A stretch of 64,000 nt of DNA, from positions 5,828,001 to 5,892,000 of the forward strand of contig NC_017093.1 in the NCBI RefSeq assembly GCF_000284295.1. Direction: 5' to 3'. The notes under the pieces are model-generated. The model worked only from the letters and a program-made list of their open reading frames with translations, had not been told where the DNA came from and did not search any database. Of the stretch, positions 44,386 through 53,640 are shown in pieces. Source of the DNA: Actinoplanes missouriensis 431 (GTDB taxonomy: Bacteria; Actinomycetota; Actinomycetes; Mycobacteriales; Micromonosporaceae). Numbering within the stretch: position 1 is the stretch's first letter; each line of letters begins with the position of its first letter. A program made the position numbers and the translations under genes.

Positions 44386-45827
44386 CGTCCCGCCTCCCGG
44401 ATCGTGGCCGCGGCGCCGTGCCGGTCCAGCTCGCCGTACCAGCGCACCACCTCACGCCGCAGCACGTCGTCGCCGGCCAGCCCGGGTGGGAACACCTCGC
44501 TGAGACCGGTCAGCGCGCTCGTCACACCGTTCGGCGTGTCCGGCATCGCGGCGAGCGCCTCCCGGATCCGCCCGCTGAGTGGATCGTCCAGCGGCAAGCG
44601 GGCGCCGCTGTCGGCGTACCCCCGCGCGAAGCGCATCCACGCGGCCAGGAACAGCCCCGCCCAGCAGGGGTTCCCACCCTGATCGCGCAGGTCCTGGATG
44701 GTGCCGAGCAGGCGGTGCGGCAGTTTCTGGGTGCCGTCCATGGCGACCTGGATGTTGCGGTGGCGTAGCTCGCGGTTCGCGAACCGGGTCAGGACCGTCG
44801 CGCCGTACCCGGTGACGGTCACGCCGGGCGGCGGGGTGACCGTGCGCGCCACCTCCTCGGCGAGGAACCGGCGCAGCACCTCGCTCATGCCGGGCATGTC
44901 GAGCGAGTCGGCGATCAGCTCGTGCCCGGCGAGCGCGCCCAGATAGGCGAGGGCCGAGTGGACGGCGTTGAGCGCCCGCAGTTTGAGCGTCTCCCACGGG
45001 GTCACGTCGCTGGTCAGGACCACGCCGGCGGACGGCCAGTCGGGACGCCCGCCGGGGAACCGGTCCTCGATCACCCACTGGGTGAAGGGTTCGGCGACGA
45101 CCGGGACGGCGTCGTCGGCGCCGAGCGCGAGCGCCGCCCGCCGCCGGTGGTCCGCGGTCGTGGCCGGGACGATCCGGTCGACCATGGTGGCCGGGAACGC
45201 CACGTCGTCCGGCAGCTGTGCGCCGGCCACCTCCAGGGCCCGCGCGACGAGGGCACGGATCCGCGGGCCGTTGCCCTGCAGGTTGTCGCAGCACAGCACG
45301 GTGAGCGGGCCGGCGCCGGCCGCGCGGCGGGCGAGCAGGCCACGGGCGAGCAGCGCGGGCACCGACACCGGCGGGGCGTCGCCGGTCAGCTGTGCCCGCA
45401 TGTGGTCGTCGCCGGTGAGCCGGTACGCCTTCTCGGTGACGGTGAGCGAGACGATCCGGATGGCGGGGTCGGCAATCGCGGCCAGTACCCCGTACGGGTC
45501 GCCGGCGGCGTGCCCGAGCCCGGACAGGATGCCGACCGCCCGGGCCTCGTCGGCGTTCCCGCCCACGGTGAGCACGCTGTAGAGCCGGTCCTGCTCGCGG
45601 AGCCGGTCCACGATCTCGCGGGAGCGCGGCGCGATCCCGACGATCCCCCAGTTCCCGCCGGAGGCCGCGACCGCCGCCTCGGTGTAGACGGCCTGGTGTG
45701 CCCGGTGGAACGCGCCGAGTCCGAGATGGACGATGCCGGGACGGACCTCGCCCGGCCGGACCAGCGGGCGGGCGGCCGCGGGAAGCCCGGCGGCCGCGGC
45801 GAGGCCGAGCCGATGGGTCACCGCCAT
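44382..45827 (-). CDS. Mannitol dehydrogenase-family reductase, probably fructuronate/tagaturonate reductase
   Basis: The 481-residue enzyme belongs to the long-chain mannitol dehydrogenase family: GIVHLGLGAFHRAHQA at the NAD site and the catalytic Lys, Asn and His spaced as K-x4-N-x2-H in LKLRALNAVHSALAYLG, with DGTQKLPHRLL in the substrate half. Beside uxaC it should reduce D-fructuronate to D-mannonate or D-tagaturonate to D-altronate. The dehydratases and KDG steps that usually follow are not in the window. It lies 49 bp after uxaC and overlaps the next gene by 4 bp. Confidence 0.9.
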   Translation of the reverse strand: MAVTHRLGLAAAAGLPAAARPLVRPGEVRPGIVHLGLGAFHRAHQAVYTEAAVAASGGNWGIVGIAPRSREIVDRLREQDRLYSVLTVGGNADEARAVGILSGLGHAAGDPYGVLAAIADPAIRIVSLTVTEKAYRLTGDDHMRAQLTGDAPPVSVPALLARGLLARRAAGAGPLTVLCCDNLQGNGPRIRALVARALEVAGAQLPDDVAFPATMVDRIVPATTADHRRRAALALGADDAVPVVAEPFTQWVIEDRFPGGRPDWPSAGVVLTSDVTPWETLKLRALNAVHSALAYLGALAGHELIADSLDMPGMSEVLRRFLAEEVARTVTPPPGVTVTGYGATVLTRFANRELRHRNIQVAMDGTQKLPHRLLGTIQDLRDQGGNPCWAGLFLAAWMRFARGYADSGARLPLDDPLSGRIREALAAMPDTPNGVTSALTGLSEVFPPGLAGDDVLRREVVRWYGELDRHGAAATIREAGR

Positions 45828-45876
45828 GCCGGGCCGTCCGGGAAGCGGAACCGGGCCGTCGAGGCGGCATACCCGA

Positions 45877-47277
45877 TCATGACCGGTCCAGGCGGAAGAC
45901 GCGTTTCGGCAGGTGGTAGGCGAGATCCGCGATCGTCTCGGCCGCCTCGTCGAGCGGCAGCCGGTCCTCGGCGACCAGGCGGGCCAGGAAGCCCGCGTCG
46001 ATCCGGCGGGCCACGTCGTGCCGGGCCGGGATCGAGCAGAACGCCCGGGTGTCGTCGGCGAACCCGGCGGTGTTGTAGAAGCCCGCCGACTCGGTGACCG
46101 CCTCGCGGAACCGGCGCAGACCCTCCGGGCTGTCCAGGAACCACCACGGCGCGCCGAGGTAGAGGGCCGGGTACCCGCCCGCGAGCGGCGCCAGCTCCCG
46201 GGTGAACGTCGTCTCGTCCAGGGTGTAGAGCACGATCCGCAGGCGGGGGTCGTGGCCGTACGCGTCGAGCAGCGGCCGCAACCCGTGGACGTAATCGGTC
46301 GCGGAGGGGATGTCGCCGCCGACGTCCCGGCCGTGCCTGCGGTGCAGCGCGCCGTCGTGGTTGCGCACCGAACCCGGGTGCAGCTGCATGACCAGGCCGT
46401 CGTCGAGCGACATCCGGGCGAACTCGGTCAGCATGTGCGCGCGGAACGCCTCGGCGTCCCGGGCGTCCGTGCCGCCGCCGAGGGCCTTGCGGTAGAGCAC
46501 CGCCGCCTCGCCGTCGTCCAGCACCAGGGTCGCCGCGGTCGGGTGTCCGTGGTCGGAGCTCGTCGCGCCGGCCGCGACGAAGAGCTCGCGGCGGGCCCGC
46601 AGGGCGTTCAGGAAACCGGCGTACGTGCCGACGTCGGTCCCGGTGAGCGCGCCCAGCGCCGCCACCCGGTCCGCCCAGCCCGGCCATTCCGGGTCGACCA
46701 GGTTGTCCGGGCGGAAGGTGGTGATCACCCGGTCGCCCCAGCCGTCGGCGGCGAGCTTGGCATGGGCGGTCAGCTCGTCGAGGGGACTCTCGGTGGTGGC
46801 GAGGACCTCGATGTTGAAGCGGGTGAAGAGGGCGCGGGGGCGGTAGTCGGCCTGTCGCAGCTTGTCCGAGATCTCGTCGTAGATGGCGTCGGCGGTCTCC
46901 CTCCGCAGGCGTTTCTCCACGCCGAAGACCTCGCGGAAGACCTTCTCCGTCCACAACCGCGACGGCGTGCCCCGGAACAGGTGCCAGTTCTCGGCGAGGA
47001 GCCGCCAGATCGCCCGCCCGTCGGTCTCCACCGGCGAGCCGTCGATGCTCGGGACGCCGAGCCGGCTCTGCGGGATGCCCTGGCTGGCCAGCATCCGGGT
47101 GACGTAGTGGTCGGGCACCACGAAGAGCCGGGCCGGATCCGGGAACGGGGTGTCGTCGGCGAGCAGCGCGGGGTCGACGTGGCCGTGCGGGCTGATCAGC
47201 GGCAGGTCCCGGGCGTGCCGGTAGAGCTCGCCGGCGATCTGCCGCTGCGCCGGGTCGGAGGGGAAGAGGTGGGTCAA
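45877..47277 (-). CDS. uxaC: Uronate isomerase
   Basis: The 466-residue amidohydrolase-fold enzyme is a clear UxaC: SPHGHVDP near residue 29 with the metal-binding histidines, RLWTEKVFREVFG, TTFRPDNL, MQLHPGSVRN and the late GAPWWFLDSPEG. It interconverts D-glucuronate and D-fructuronate, or D-galacturonate and D-tagaturonate, in the cytoplasm. The ATG overlaps the stop codon of the first operon gene by 4 bp. Together with the pectate lyase it ties this locus to pectin-derived uronates. Confidence 0.95.
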   Translation of the reverse strand: MTHLFPSDPAQRQIAGELYRHARDLPLISPHGHVDPALLADDTPFPDPARLFVVPDHYVTRMLASQGIPQSRLGVPSIDGSPVETDGRAIWRLLAENWHLFRGTPSRLWTEKVFREVFGVEKRLRRETADAIYDEISDKLRQADYRPRALFTRFNIEVLATTESPLDELTAHAKLAADGWGDRVITTFRPDNLVDPEWPGWADRVAALGALTGTDVGTYAGFLNALRARRELFVAAGATSSDHGHPTAATLVLDDGEAAVLYRKALGGGTDARDAEAFRAHMLTEFARMSLDDGLVMQLHPGSVRNHDGALHRRHGRDVGGDIPSATDYVHGLRPLLDAYGHDPRLRIVLYTLDETTFTRELAPLAGGYPALYLGAPWWFLDSPEGLRRFREAVTESAGFYNTAGFADDTRAFCSIPARHDVARRIDAGFLARLVAEDRLPLDEAAETIADLAYHLPKRVFRLDRS

Positions 47278-48605
47278 CGGATCTCCTCGATGTTCAGGAC
47301 GTCCTTCACCGGCACTGCCGCGCCGGTCCTGATCGACTCGTTGGCGGCGAGGCCGGTCAGCAGGGCGCGGGCGCCGTCGCGCGCGGTGGCGCTGCGGCCC
47401 AGCGGATCCTCCGGCCGGTCCGGCCGGATCAGGTCCGCGAGCATCCGGACGTCACCGCCGCCGTGCCCGCCGCGGGACAGGCCGTCGACGACGACCTCCC
47501 TCGGCGGGGACCAGTACGGCCGTACCAGAAGGCGCTTGAAACCCTGCTCGGCGGTGGACTCGGCGCCCGGCTCGCCCTTGACCGCGCCGGCTGCCGCGGG
47601 CGCGACGTGGTCGCTCTCCACCACCTCCAGCTCGAGACGGCCCCGGCTGCCGTTGATCATCATGCGGTAGCCCTCCCACGGCGCGTACGCGGTGAGGTGA
47701 TAGCTCATCGACGCGCCGCGGGCGTAGCGGACCAGCACCGCCATGTCGTCCTCGATAGACACGCCGGGGGCGAAGACGTTCTGGTCGCGGTGGTAGCCGT
47801 CGTGGTGCTCGGCGTCGAGATAGAGCTCCTTGAGCCCCGGTTCGTCAGCCAATTTCAGGGCAAAGGGGTCATCCAATGCTTTATCCGACAAATGCGCACG
47901 CTGGTAGTCACGTGCGTAACCGTGCCGTGCGCCCTGATCACCGTAGAAGAAGAGCCGCCCGGCCGCGAAGACCTGCTCCGGCTCGTCGTCCAGCCACCAG
48001 TTCACCAGGTCGAAGTGATGACTCGCCTTGTGCACGAGCAGCCCGCCCGAGTTCGCCTTGTCCCGGTGCCAGCGCCGGAAGTAGTCGGCGCCGTGCCGCA
48101 CGTCGAGCAGCCACTCGAAGTGCACCGAGCCGACCTCGCCGATCTCCCCGCCGCGGACGATCCTCTTCACCGCCTCGTGCAAGGGGTTGTAGCGGTAGTT
48201 GAAGGTGACGCGCACGTCGCGGCCGGTCCGTTGCTGCGCCGCGAGGATCCGCCGGCAACCGGCCGCGTCCACCGTCATCGGCTTCTCGGTGATCGCGTCA
48301 CAGCCGGCCTCGAGAGCCGCCACGACGTACTCGTCGTGGTAACGGTCCACGGTGGTGACCAGGGCGACGTCCACCCGCTCCCGCTTCAGCATCTCGGTGA
48401 AGGCGTCCGCGTCGTAGACCGGCGCCGGTGGCACGCCGAGGCGTTGCAGGCGGGCGTTGTGAACCTCGGCGCGGGCCGGGTTGGTGTCGGCCAGGGCCAC
48501 CAGCTCGGCCACGTCGGCGTGGTCGGTGGCGAGCGCCCGGAGAAAGAGACCGGCCCGGGCGCCGGCGCCCACGAGGGCGTAGCGCCGGCGGGGTGGTTGC
48601 GTCAT
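47274..48605 (-). CDS. Gfo/Idh/MocA-family oxidoreductase, first gene of the uronate operon
   Basis: The 443-residue protein has the Rossmann motif YALVGAGARAGLFLRAL, TTVDRYHDEYVVAALEAG, EKPM (near residue 108) and a long C-terminal domain with KASHHFDLVNWWLDDEP, features of sugar dehydrogenases of this family. The ATG at 48605 is preceded by GGAGG at 8 nt; the frame extends to 48710 across the promoter. It opens the minus-strand operon that ends with the pectate lyase. A perfect LacI-type palindrome lies 36 bp upstream. It and the second Gfo/Idh protein share little sequence, so they probably act on different substrates. Confidence 0.9.
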   Translation of the reverse strand: MTQPPRRRYALVGAGARAGLFLRALATDHADVAELVALADTNPARAEVHNARLQRLGVPPAPVYDADAFTEMLKRERVDVALVTTVDRYHDEYVVAALEAGCDAITEKPMTVDAAGCRRILAAQQRTGRDVRVTFNYRYNPLHEAVKRIVRGGEIGEVGSVHFEWLLDVRHGADYFRRWHRDKANSGGLLVHKASHHFDLVNWWLDDEPEQVFAAGRLFFYGDQGARHGYARDYQRAHLSDKALDDPFALKLADEPGLKELYLDAEHHDGYHRDQNVFAPGVSIEDDMAVLVRYARGASMSYHLTAYAPWEGYRMMINGSRGRLELEVVESDHVAPAAAGAVKGEPGAESTAEQGFKRLLVRPYWSPPREVVVDGLSRGGHGGGDVRMLADLIRPDRPEDPLGRSATARDGARALLTGLAANESIRTGAAVPVKDVLNIEEIR

Positions 48606-48640
48606 TCCGTCGCCTCCAGTGTCCGCGAACGATGGCATCG

Positions 48641-48652
48641 GCAAACGTTTGC
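48641..48652. promoter_or_regulatory. LacI operator in front of the uronate operon
   Basis: GCAAACGTTTGC is a perfect 12-bp palindrome. On the minus strand TTGACT (48681-48686) and a weak -10 (GGTAAC, 48658-48663) lie just upstream, so bound repressor would cover the start of transcription. Confidence 0.75.
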
Positions 48653-48759
48653 AGCAGGTTACCGGCCTCGTCTCGATGAAAGTCAATATGCTGTCGGTAT
48701 TTGCCCGCATTCATGGCGGTTGTGTAACCCCGCCGCCACAAGATCGACATAGATGGGCG

Positions 48760-48788
48760 TTGACACCTCAGCAACCGTTTGCATTAAT
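48760..48788 (+). promoter_or_regulatory. Promoter of the LacI-ABC operon with operator between -35 and -10
   Basis: TTGACA (48760-48765) and ATTAAT (48783-48788) are 17 bp apart. GCAACCGTTTGC at 48771-48782, one base different from the perfect palindrome at 48641, fills the spacer, a position where repressor blocks RNA polymerase. Confidence 0.75.
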
Positions 48789-48830
48789 GGCTTCCACCGG
48801 AGAGATCCGGGTCACATTGAGGGAGGCATC

Positions 48831-49856
48831 GTGGCAGTCACGATCCGGGACGTCGCCCGAGCGTCCGGAGTGCACATCTCCACGGTGTCGCGCACCTTCT
48901 CGGCACCGCATCTGGTCAACCCCGAGACCCGTTCCCGGGTGCTGGCCACCGCGGAGCAGCTCGGTTACCGTCCCAACCGGGCGGCCCGGGCACTGATCAC
49001 CGGACGTACCCACAACATCGGCCTGATCGTGGCCGACATCGCCAACCCGTTCTTCCCGCCGCTGATCAAGGCGGCCGAGACACATGCCCGGCGGCGGGAC
49101 TACCACGTCTTCGTCGCCGACACCGATGAAGACCCGATCGTCGAGGCCGACCTGGTCCAGGCCCTGGCGAAACAGGTCGACGGGATTCTGCTCTGCAGCC
49201 CCCGGATGAGCGACGACCAGATCGAGCAGCTCCGGCGCGAGGTGCCCCTGGTCGTCATCAACCGCATGATCACCGGCCTGCCCGCGGTGGTCATGGACGT
49301 GGGGCAGGGCGCCCGGTCCGCCGTGCGCCACCTGCTCGACCTGGGTCACCGCCACCTGGTCTACCTGTCCGGACCACGTGGCTCGTGGACCAACCGGGAG
49401 ATCCGCCGGGCCGCCGGGGCCACCGCCCGGGCAGCCGGCGCGGATCTCACCGTCCTCGGTCCGCACCAGCCGGTCACCTCGGCCGGCGCCGCGGCCGCCG
49501 AGGCCGTGCTCGCCACCGGCGCCACCGCGGTGCTGGCCTACAACGACCTGATGGCGATCGGCCTGCTCCAGGCGCTCCAGGACCGGGACGTCTCGGTTCC
49601 CGGAGAGGTCAGCGTCGTCGGCATCGACGACATCGCGGCAAGCGAACTGGTCCGCCCCCAGCTCACCACGGTGGCGAACCCGACCGCGGCCGCCGGACGG
49701 GCCGCCGTCGACATGCTCCTGCAGCAGGGCGACGACGGCTCCACCGGACAGATCAACCTGCACACCGACCTTGTCATCCGCAACTCCACCGGTCCGGGCC
49801 CCTTCCTTCCGGCCGGTGCGACCACCGCTGAGGTCGCCGCATACGTCAAGGAGTGA
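48831..49856 (+). CDS. LacI-family repressor of the pectin/uronate locus
   Basis: The 341-residue regulator has its helix-turn-helix at residues about 3-23 (TIRDVARASGVHISTVSRTF), the hinge GYRPNRAARAL, and a sugar-binding-type sensor domain (GLIVADIANPFFPPL, GIDDIAASELVRPQLTTV). The GTG start at 48831 follows GGGAGG at 4 nt; the open frame to 48753 would run through the promoter. It lies 9 bp before the solute-binding protein gene. Two near-identical 12-bp palindromes in the divergent region are its likely sites, giving it control of both operons and of itself. Confidence 0.93.
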   Translation: MAVTIRDVARASGVHISTVSRTFSAPHLVNPETRSRVLATAEQLGYRPNRAARALITGRTHNIGLIVADIANPFFPPLIKAAETHARRRDYHVFVADTDEDPIVEADLVQALAKQVDGILLCSPRMSDDQIEQLRREVPLVVINRMITGLPAVVMDVGQGARSAVRHLLDLGHRHLVYLSGPRGSWTNREIRRAAGATARAAGADLTVLGPHQPVTSAGAAAAEAVLATGATAVLAYNDLMAIGLLQALQDRDVSVPGEVSVVGIDDIAASELVRPQLTTVANPTAAAGRAAVDMLLQQGDDGSTGQINLHTDLVIRNSTGPGPFLPAGATTAEVAAYVKE

Positions 49857-49865
49857 CGACTAGCC

Positions 49866-51161
49866 ATGACCGCAACGCACCCGCCCCGGCGCCGTTTCCT
49901 GCGCACCCTCGTCGCCGGCATGCTCGCCCTTCCCCTGGTCCTCGGCGCCTGCGGCGGCGACGACTCGGGCGGTGACGACGGCAAGACCGAGCTGAGCTTC
50001 TTCTGGTGGGGAGGCGAGGCCCGGGCCGAGCTCACCGCGAAGGCGCTCGACCTCTACACCGCCAAGCACCCGGACGTCACGTTCAAGAAGACCTGGCAGG
50101 CCAACCAGGGCTACTTCGACAAGCTGGCGACGCTCACCGCCGGCGACGACGCGCCGGACATCTTCCAGATCGACGACAACTTCCTCTCCGAGTACGCGAC
50201 CCGCAACGTCACGCTGGACCTCACCTCGTACCAGTCGGACGGCAAGCTGGACACCACGAAGTTCCCCGAGGGCCTGTGGAAGTACGGCGTCGTCGACGGC
50301 AAGCTGGCCGGCCTGGCGTTCGGCGAGAACACCCAGGGCCTGGTCTATAACAAGTCCAAATTGGAGGCTGCCAAGCAGCCGCTGCCGAAGACCGGGATGA
50401 GCTGGGAGGAGCACATCGCCTGGGCGCAGAAGGCGGGCCCCGCGACCGGGCTGGCCGGGACCCAGGACCCGAGCGCCGACTACAAGGCGTTCTGGGTGTG
50501 GCTGCGCCAGCAGGGCAAGGAGATGTACAACGGCAACCAGCTCGGCTTCACCGCCGCCGACGTGCAGGCCTGGTTCGAACTGTGGAAGGGCGCCCGGGAC
50601 GGCAAGGCCACCCCGTCCGCCGACGTGATCCACGAGGGCAACCAGACCGACATCACCAAGCAACTGGTGGTCACGAACAAGGCGCTCACCTCGTGGGTGT
50701 GGGCGAACCAGATGCCCGAGCTGCAGAAGAACACCAAGGACGAGCTCGGCGTGGTGGCGTACCCCGGTGACGCCAGCAAGCAGTGGCCGCGCGCCTCGAT
50801 GTACTTCTCGGTCTTCCGCGGCACCGAGCACAAGGACATCGCGGTCGACGTGATCAACTTCCTGGCGAACGACCCGGAGGCCGGCAAGATCCTCGGCACC
50901 GACCGCGGCCTGCCGTCGAACCTCGACGTCCGCGCCTCGGTGGCGGCCTCCACCGACAACGCGTCGATGAAGCAGACCATCGCCGCCATCGACGAGCTCT
51001 CCAAGAACTACGGCCCGTCGCCGTCCGTCCCGCCGCGCGGCCACAGCACGGTCCGCAGCGAGCTGATCAAGGCGGCCGAGGAGGCCCAGTACGGACGCGC
51101 CACCCCGGCGCAGGCCGCCGAGCAGTTCTTCGCCGCCAGCCAGGCGGCAGTCAGCCGGTGA
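49866..51161 (+). CDS. Sugar ABC transporter substrate-binding lipoprotein
   Basis: The 431-residue protein has an N-terminal RRRFLR stretch and a lipobox-type LGAC (Cys near residue 29), so it is a lipoprotein and may use Tat. The mature part is a family 1 extracellular solute-binding protein (FFWWGGEARAELTAKALDLY, DAPDIFQIDDNFLSEY, FGENTQGLVYNKSKLE). By context it binds oligogalacturonides or other pectin fragments. It overlaps the first permease gene by 4 bp and follows the LacI gene directly. Confidence 0.92.
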   Translation: MTATHPPRRRFLRTLVAGMLALPLVLGACGGDDSGGDDGKTELSFFWWGGEARAELTAKALDLYTAKHPDVTFKKTWQANQGYFDKLATLTAGDDAPDIFQIDDNFLSEYATRNVTLDLTSYQSDGKLDTTKFPEGLWKYGVVDGKLAGLAFGENTQGLVYNKSKLEAAKQPLPKTGMSWEEHIAWAQKAGPATGLAGTQDPSADYKAFWVWLRQQGKEMYNGNQLGFTAADVQAWFELWKGARDGKATPSADVIHEGNQTDITKQLVVTNKALTSWVWANQMPELQKNTKDELGVVAYPGDASKQWPRASMYFSVFRGTEHKDIAVDVINFLANDPEAGKILGTDRGLPSNLDVRASVAASTDNASMKQTIAAIDELSKNYGPSPSVPPRGHSTVRSELIKAAEEAQYGRATPAQAAEQFFAASQAAVSR

Positions 51162-52138
51162 GTCCCGTGGCAGTAACCCAGGCGCCGTCGCCAGCGCCGC
51201 CCGCCGGTCCCGCCGCCCCTCGGCGGCGGGGCCGGCCCGCCCGGCACAAGTCGGACGGCGCGGCCGGCTACATCTTCCTCTCCCCCTGGCTGCTCGGCTT
51301 CGCCGTCATCACGGCGATCCCGATGCTGATGTCGCTCTACCTCAGCTTCACCAACTACGACGTGCTCAGCGACTGGTCGTCGACCGAATGGGTCGGGCTG
51401 GACAACTACCGCCAGATGTTCACCGAGGACCCCTCGTTCTGGCACGCGGTCCGGGTCACCATCACGTTCGCCCTGATCGCGACCCCGCTGAAGCTCGCCG
51501 CCGCGCTCGGTGTCGCGCTGCTGCTGAACCGCTCGTTCCGCGGCGACGGCCTGTTCCGTGGCCTGTTCTACCTGCCGTCGCTGCTGGGCGGCAGCGTCGC
51601 GGTCGCCATCGTCTGGAAGAGCATGTTCAACGGCGACGGCTCGTTCAACGCGTTCCTCGGCTGGTTCGGCATCGAGGGCAAAGCCTGGGTGAACGACCCG
51701 GACTACGCGCTCGGCACGCTGATCCTGCTCGCGGTCTGGCAGTTCGGCGCCCCGATGGTGATCTTCCTGGCCGGCCTGAAGCAGGTGCCGCAGGAGCTCT
51801 ACGAGGCGGCGTCGGTGGACGGCGCCGGGCCGGTACGCCAGTTCTTCGCGGTGACCCTGCCGATCCTCTCCCCGGTGATCTTCTTCAACCTGGTGCTCGA
51901 GACGATCAACGGGTTCCAGGGCTTCACCTCGGCGTTCGTGCTCTCCGGCGGCACCGGCGGCCCGGTCGACTCGACGCTCATGTACACCCTGCACCTCTAC
52001 AACAAGGGCTTCACCGAGTACCAGATGGGCTACGCGTCCGCGATGGCCTGGGTCTTCCTGCTCTCGATCGGCCTGGTCACCGTGCTCATCTTCCGCACCG
52101 GCAAGTTCTGGGTGCACTACTCGGACGGGGACGACTGA
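51158..52138 (+). CDS. Sugar ABC transporter permease (MalF/LplB-type)
   Basis: The 326-residue membrane protein has a Pro/Arg-rich cytoplasmic head and six helices, with the EAA loop ELYEAASVDGAGPVRQFFAV of carbohydrate (CUT1) permeases. It pairs with the following permease. No ATPase is encoded here, as is usual for CUT1 importers in actinobacteria that share a common MsiK-type ATPase. The GTG start overlaps the preceding stop codon by 4 bp (GTGA); a second GTG at 51167 is possible. Confidence 0.92.
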   Translation: MSPVAVTQAPSPAPPAGPAAPRRRGRPARHKSDGAAGYIFLSPWLLGFAVITAIPMLMSLYLSFTNYDVLSDWSSTEWVGLDNYRQMFTEDPSFWHAVRVTITFALIATPLKLAAALGVALLLNRSFRGDGLFRGLFYLPSLLGGSVAVAIVWKSMFNGDGSFNAFLGWFGIEGKAWVNDPDYALGTLILLAVWQFGAPMVIFLAGLKQVPQELYEAASVDGAGPVRQFFAVTLPILSPVIFFNLVLETINGFQGFTSAFVLSGGTGGPVDSTLMYTLHLYNKGFTEYQMGYASAMAWVFLLSIGLVTVLIFRTGKFWVHYSDGDD

Positions 52139-52959
52139 TGCGTCGCTCTGTGGTTCTGGTCGTGCTCACCGCGATCGTCCTCTATCCCCTGGTCTGGATG
52201 CTGGGCAGCTCGCTCAAGGCGCCGCAGGAAGTCCTCAACAACATGTCGGTGTGGCCGCAGGAGTTCACCCCCGGCAACTACACCGACGGGTGGAGCCACT
52301 TCGACGTGGTGTTCGGGCGGTTCTTCCTGAACAGCGCGATGGTCGCGGCGCTCACCGTGGTGGCGAACTGCGTCTCCTGCCTGCTCGCCGCGTACGCCTT
52401 CGCCCGCCTGCGCTTCCGCCTGCGCGGCTTCTGGTTCGCCATCATGATCGGCACGCTGCTGCTCCCCGGCCACGTGCTGATCGTCCCCCAGTTCGTCATG
52501 TTCAAGACGTTCGGCTGGGTCGGCGGCGACTGGCCGTACGCCCCGCTGATCGTCCCGCAACTGCTCGCCACCGAGGCGTTCTTCGTCTTCCTGATGGTCC
52601 AGTTCATGCGCGGCGTCCCGCGCGAGCTCGACGACGCCGCGAAGATCGACGGCTGCACCGCCTACGGCGTGTTCCGCCACGTGATCCTGCCGCTGTCCCG
52701 CCCGGCCCTGGTCTCCACCGCGATCTTCTCGTTCATCTGGACCTGGAACGACTTCTTCCGCCAGCTCGTGTACCTATCCGACCTGGAGAAATACACCGCA
52801 CCGGTGGCGCTGACCCTGTTCATCGACTCCAGCGGCCAGTCCGCCGTCGGCCCGATGTTCGCGATGTCGGTGCTGTCGCTGGCACCGGTCTTCCTCTTCT
52901 TCGTGGCCTTCCAGCGCATGCTCGTCGAGGGCATCAACACGACCGGCCTGAAGGGATGA
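52138..52959 (+). CDS. Sugar ABC transporter permease (MalG-type)
   Basis: The 273-residue membrane protein has six helices and the EAA loop ELDDAAKIDGCTAYGVFRHV of CUT1 permeases. Its start ATG shares one base with the upstream stop codon, and its stop overlaps the following start by 4 bp. With the preceding permease and the lipoprotein it forms the importer of the pectin locus. Confidence 0.93.
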   Translation: MRRSVVLVVLTAIVLYPLVWMLGSSLKAPQEVLNNMSVWPQEFTPGNYTDGWSHFDVVFGRFFLNSAMVAALTVVANCVSCLLAAYAFARLRFRLRGFWFAIMIGTLLLPGHVLIVPQFVMFKTFGWVGGDWPYAPLIVPQLLATEAFFVFLMVQFMRGVPRELDDAAKIDGCTAYGVFRHVILPLSRPALVSTAIFSFIWTWNDFFRQLVYLSDLEKYTAPVALTLFIDSSGQSAVGPMFAMSVLSLAPVFLFFVAFQRMLVEGINTTGLKG

Positions 52960-53531
52960 ACTGGCCGGTCGAGCACCATGTCGTCCCCCGCCCGGACTGG
53001 CGCGAACGCCTCGCGCTGGGCACCGACATCGCCCTGATCGGCATCGTCACCACGGTGGTCGCGCTGCCGATCCTGACCGCCCCGGCGGCCCTGGCGGCGG
53101 GTTCGGCGGCGGTCCGGCACCGCTACACCATGGGCGGTCTCCCCCGGATCGCCCCGCTGCTCCGGCAGTTCCGGCACGGCCTGCCCCGAGGCCTGCCGGT
53201 GGTCCTGGCCACCGCGGTGCTCCTGCTCGACCTGACCGCCGTCGGCCGCGGCTGGGTACCCGGCGGCCCGCCGCTGCTCCTCGTGACGGCGCTCGCCGCA
53301 GCCTGGCTGGGCGGCCTGGCCGGCCTCACCCTGGCGCTCCTGGGCCGCGAACCCGCGCTGCCCTGGCGCCGCGCCGCCCGCACCGCCTGGGAACGCCCCC
53401 GCGCCACCGCCGCCATCGCCGCCACCGGCGCCCTGGCGTTCTTCCTGTCCCTCACGATCCCGGCGACGATCCCCCTGCTGGTGGGCCTCCAGCTGTTCGC
53501 CGCCCATATCCTCACCGACCGCTTCCGCTGA
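52956..53531 (+). CDS. DUF624/YesL-like membrane protein
   Basis: The 191-residue protein has about five hydrophobic helices (about 22-50, 78-95, 98-122, 140-160, 165-185) and resembles the small YesL/DUF624 membrane proteins often found beside oligosaccharide ABC importers, including rhamnogalacturonan loci. It overlaps the second permease by 4 bp, so it is part of the same operon. Its role is not established. Confidence 0.8.
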   Translation: MNWPVEHHVVPRPDWRERLALGTDIALIGIVTTVVALPILTAPAALAAGSAAVRHRYTMGGLPRIAPLLRQFRHGLPRGLPVVLATAVLLLDLTAVGRGWVPGGPPLLLVTALAAAWLGGLAGLTLALLGREPALPWRRAARTAWERPRATAAIAATGALAFFLSLTIPATIPLLVGLQLFAAHILTDRFR

Positions 53532-53574
53532 CCCCCGTTCCCCACCCCCGTCCCCCGCGGCTCTTTCCCACCGC

Positions 53575-53640
53575 CGTTTCCGCAGTCCCTCCCGCCGTCG
53601 TTTCCGCAGTCCCTCCCGCCGTCGTTTCCGCAGTCGCCGT
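53575..53640 (+). repeat. 24-bp tandem repeat in the spacer after the pectin operon
   Basis: Two full and one partial copy of CGTTTCCGCAGTCCCTCCCG plus CCGT. It is part of the 451-bp stretch 53532-53982, which has only simple or duplicated sequence: this repeat, runs of GGCCC (53815-53840) and a 63-bp duplication. Open frames here are low-complexity and I support no gene. Confidence 0.8.
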
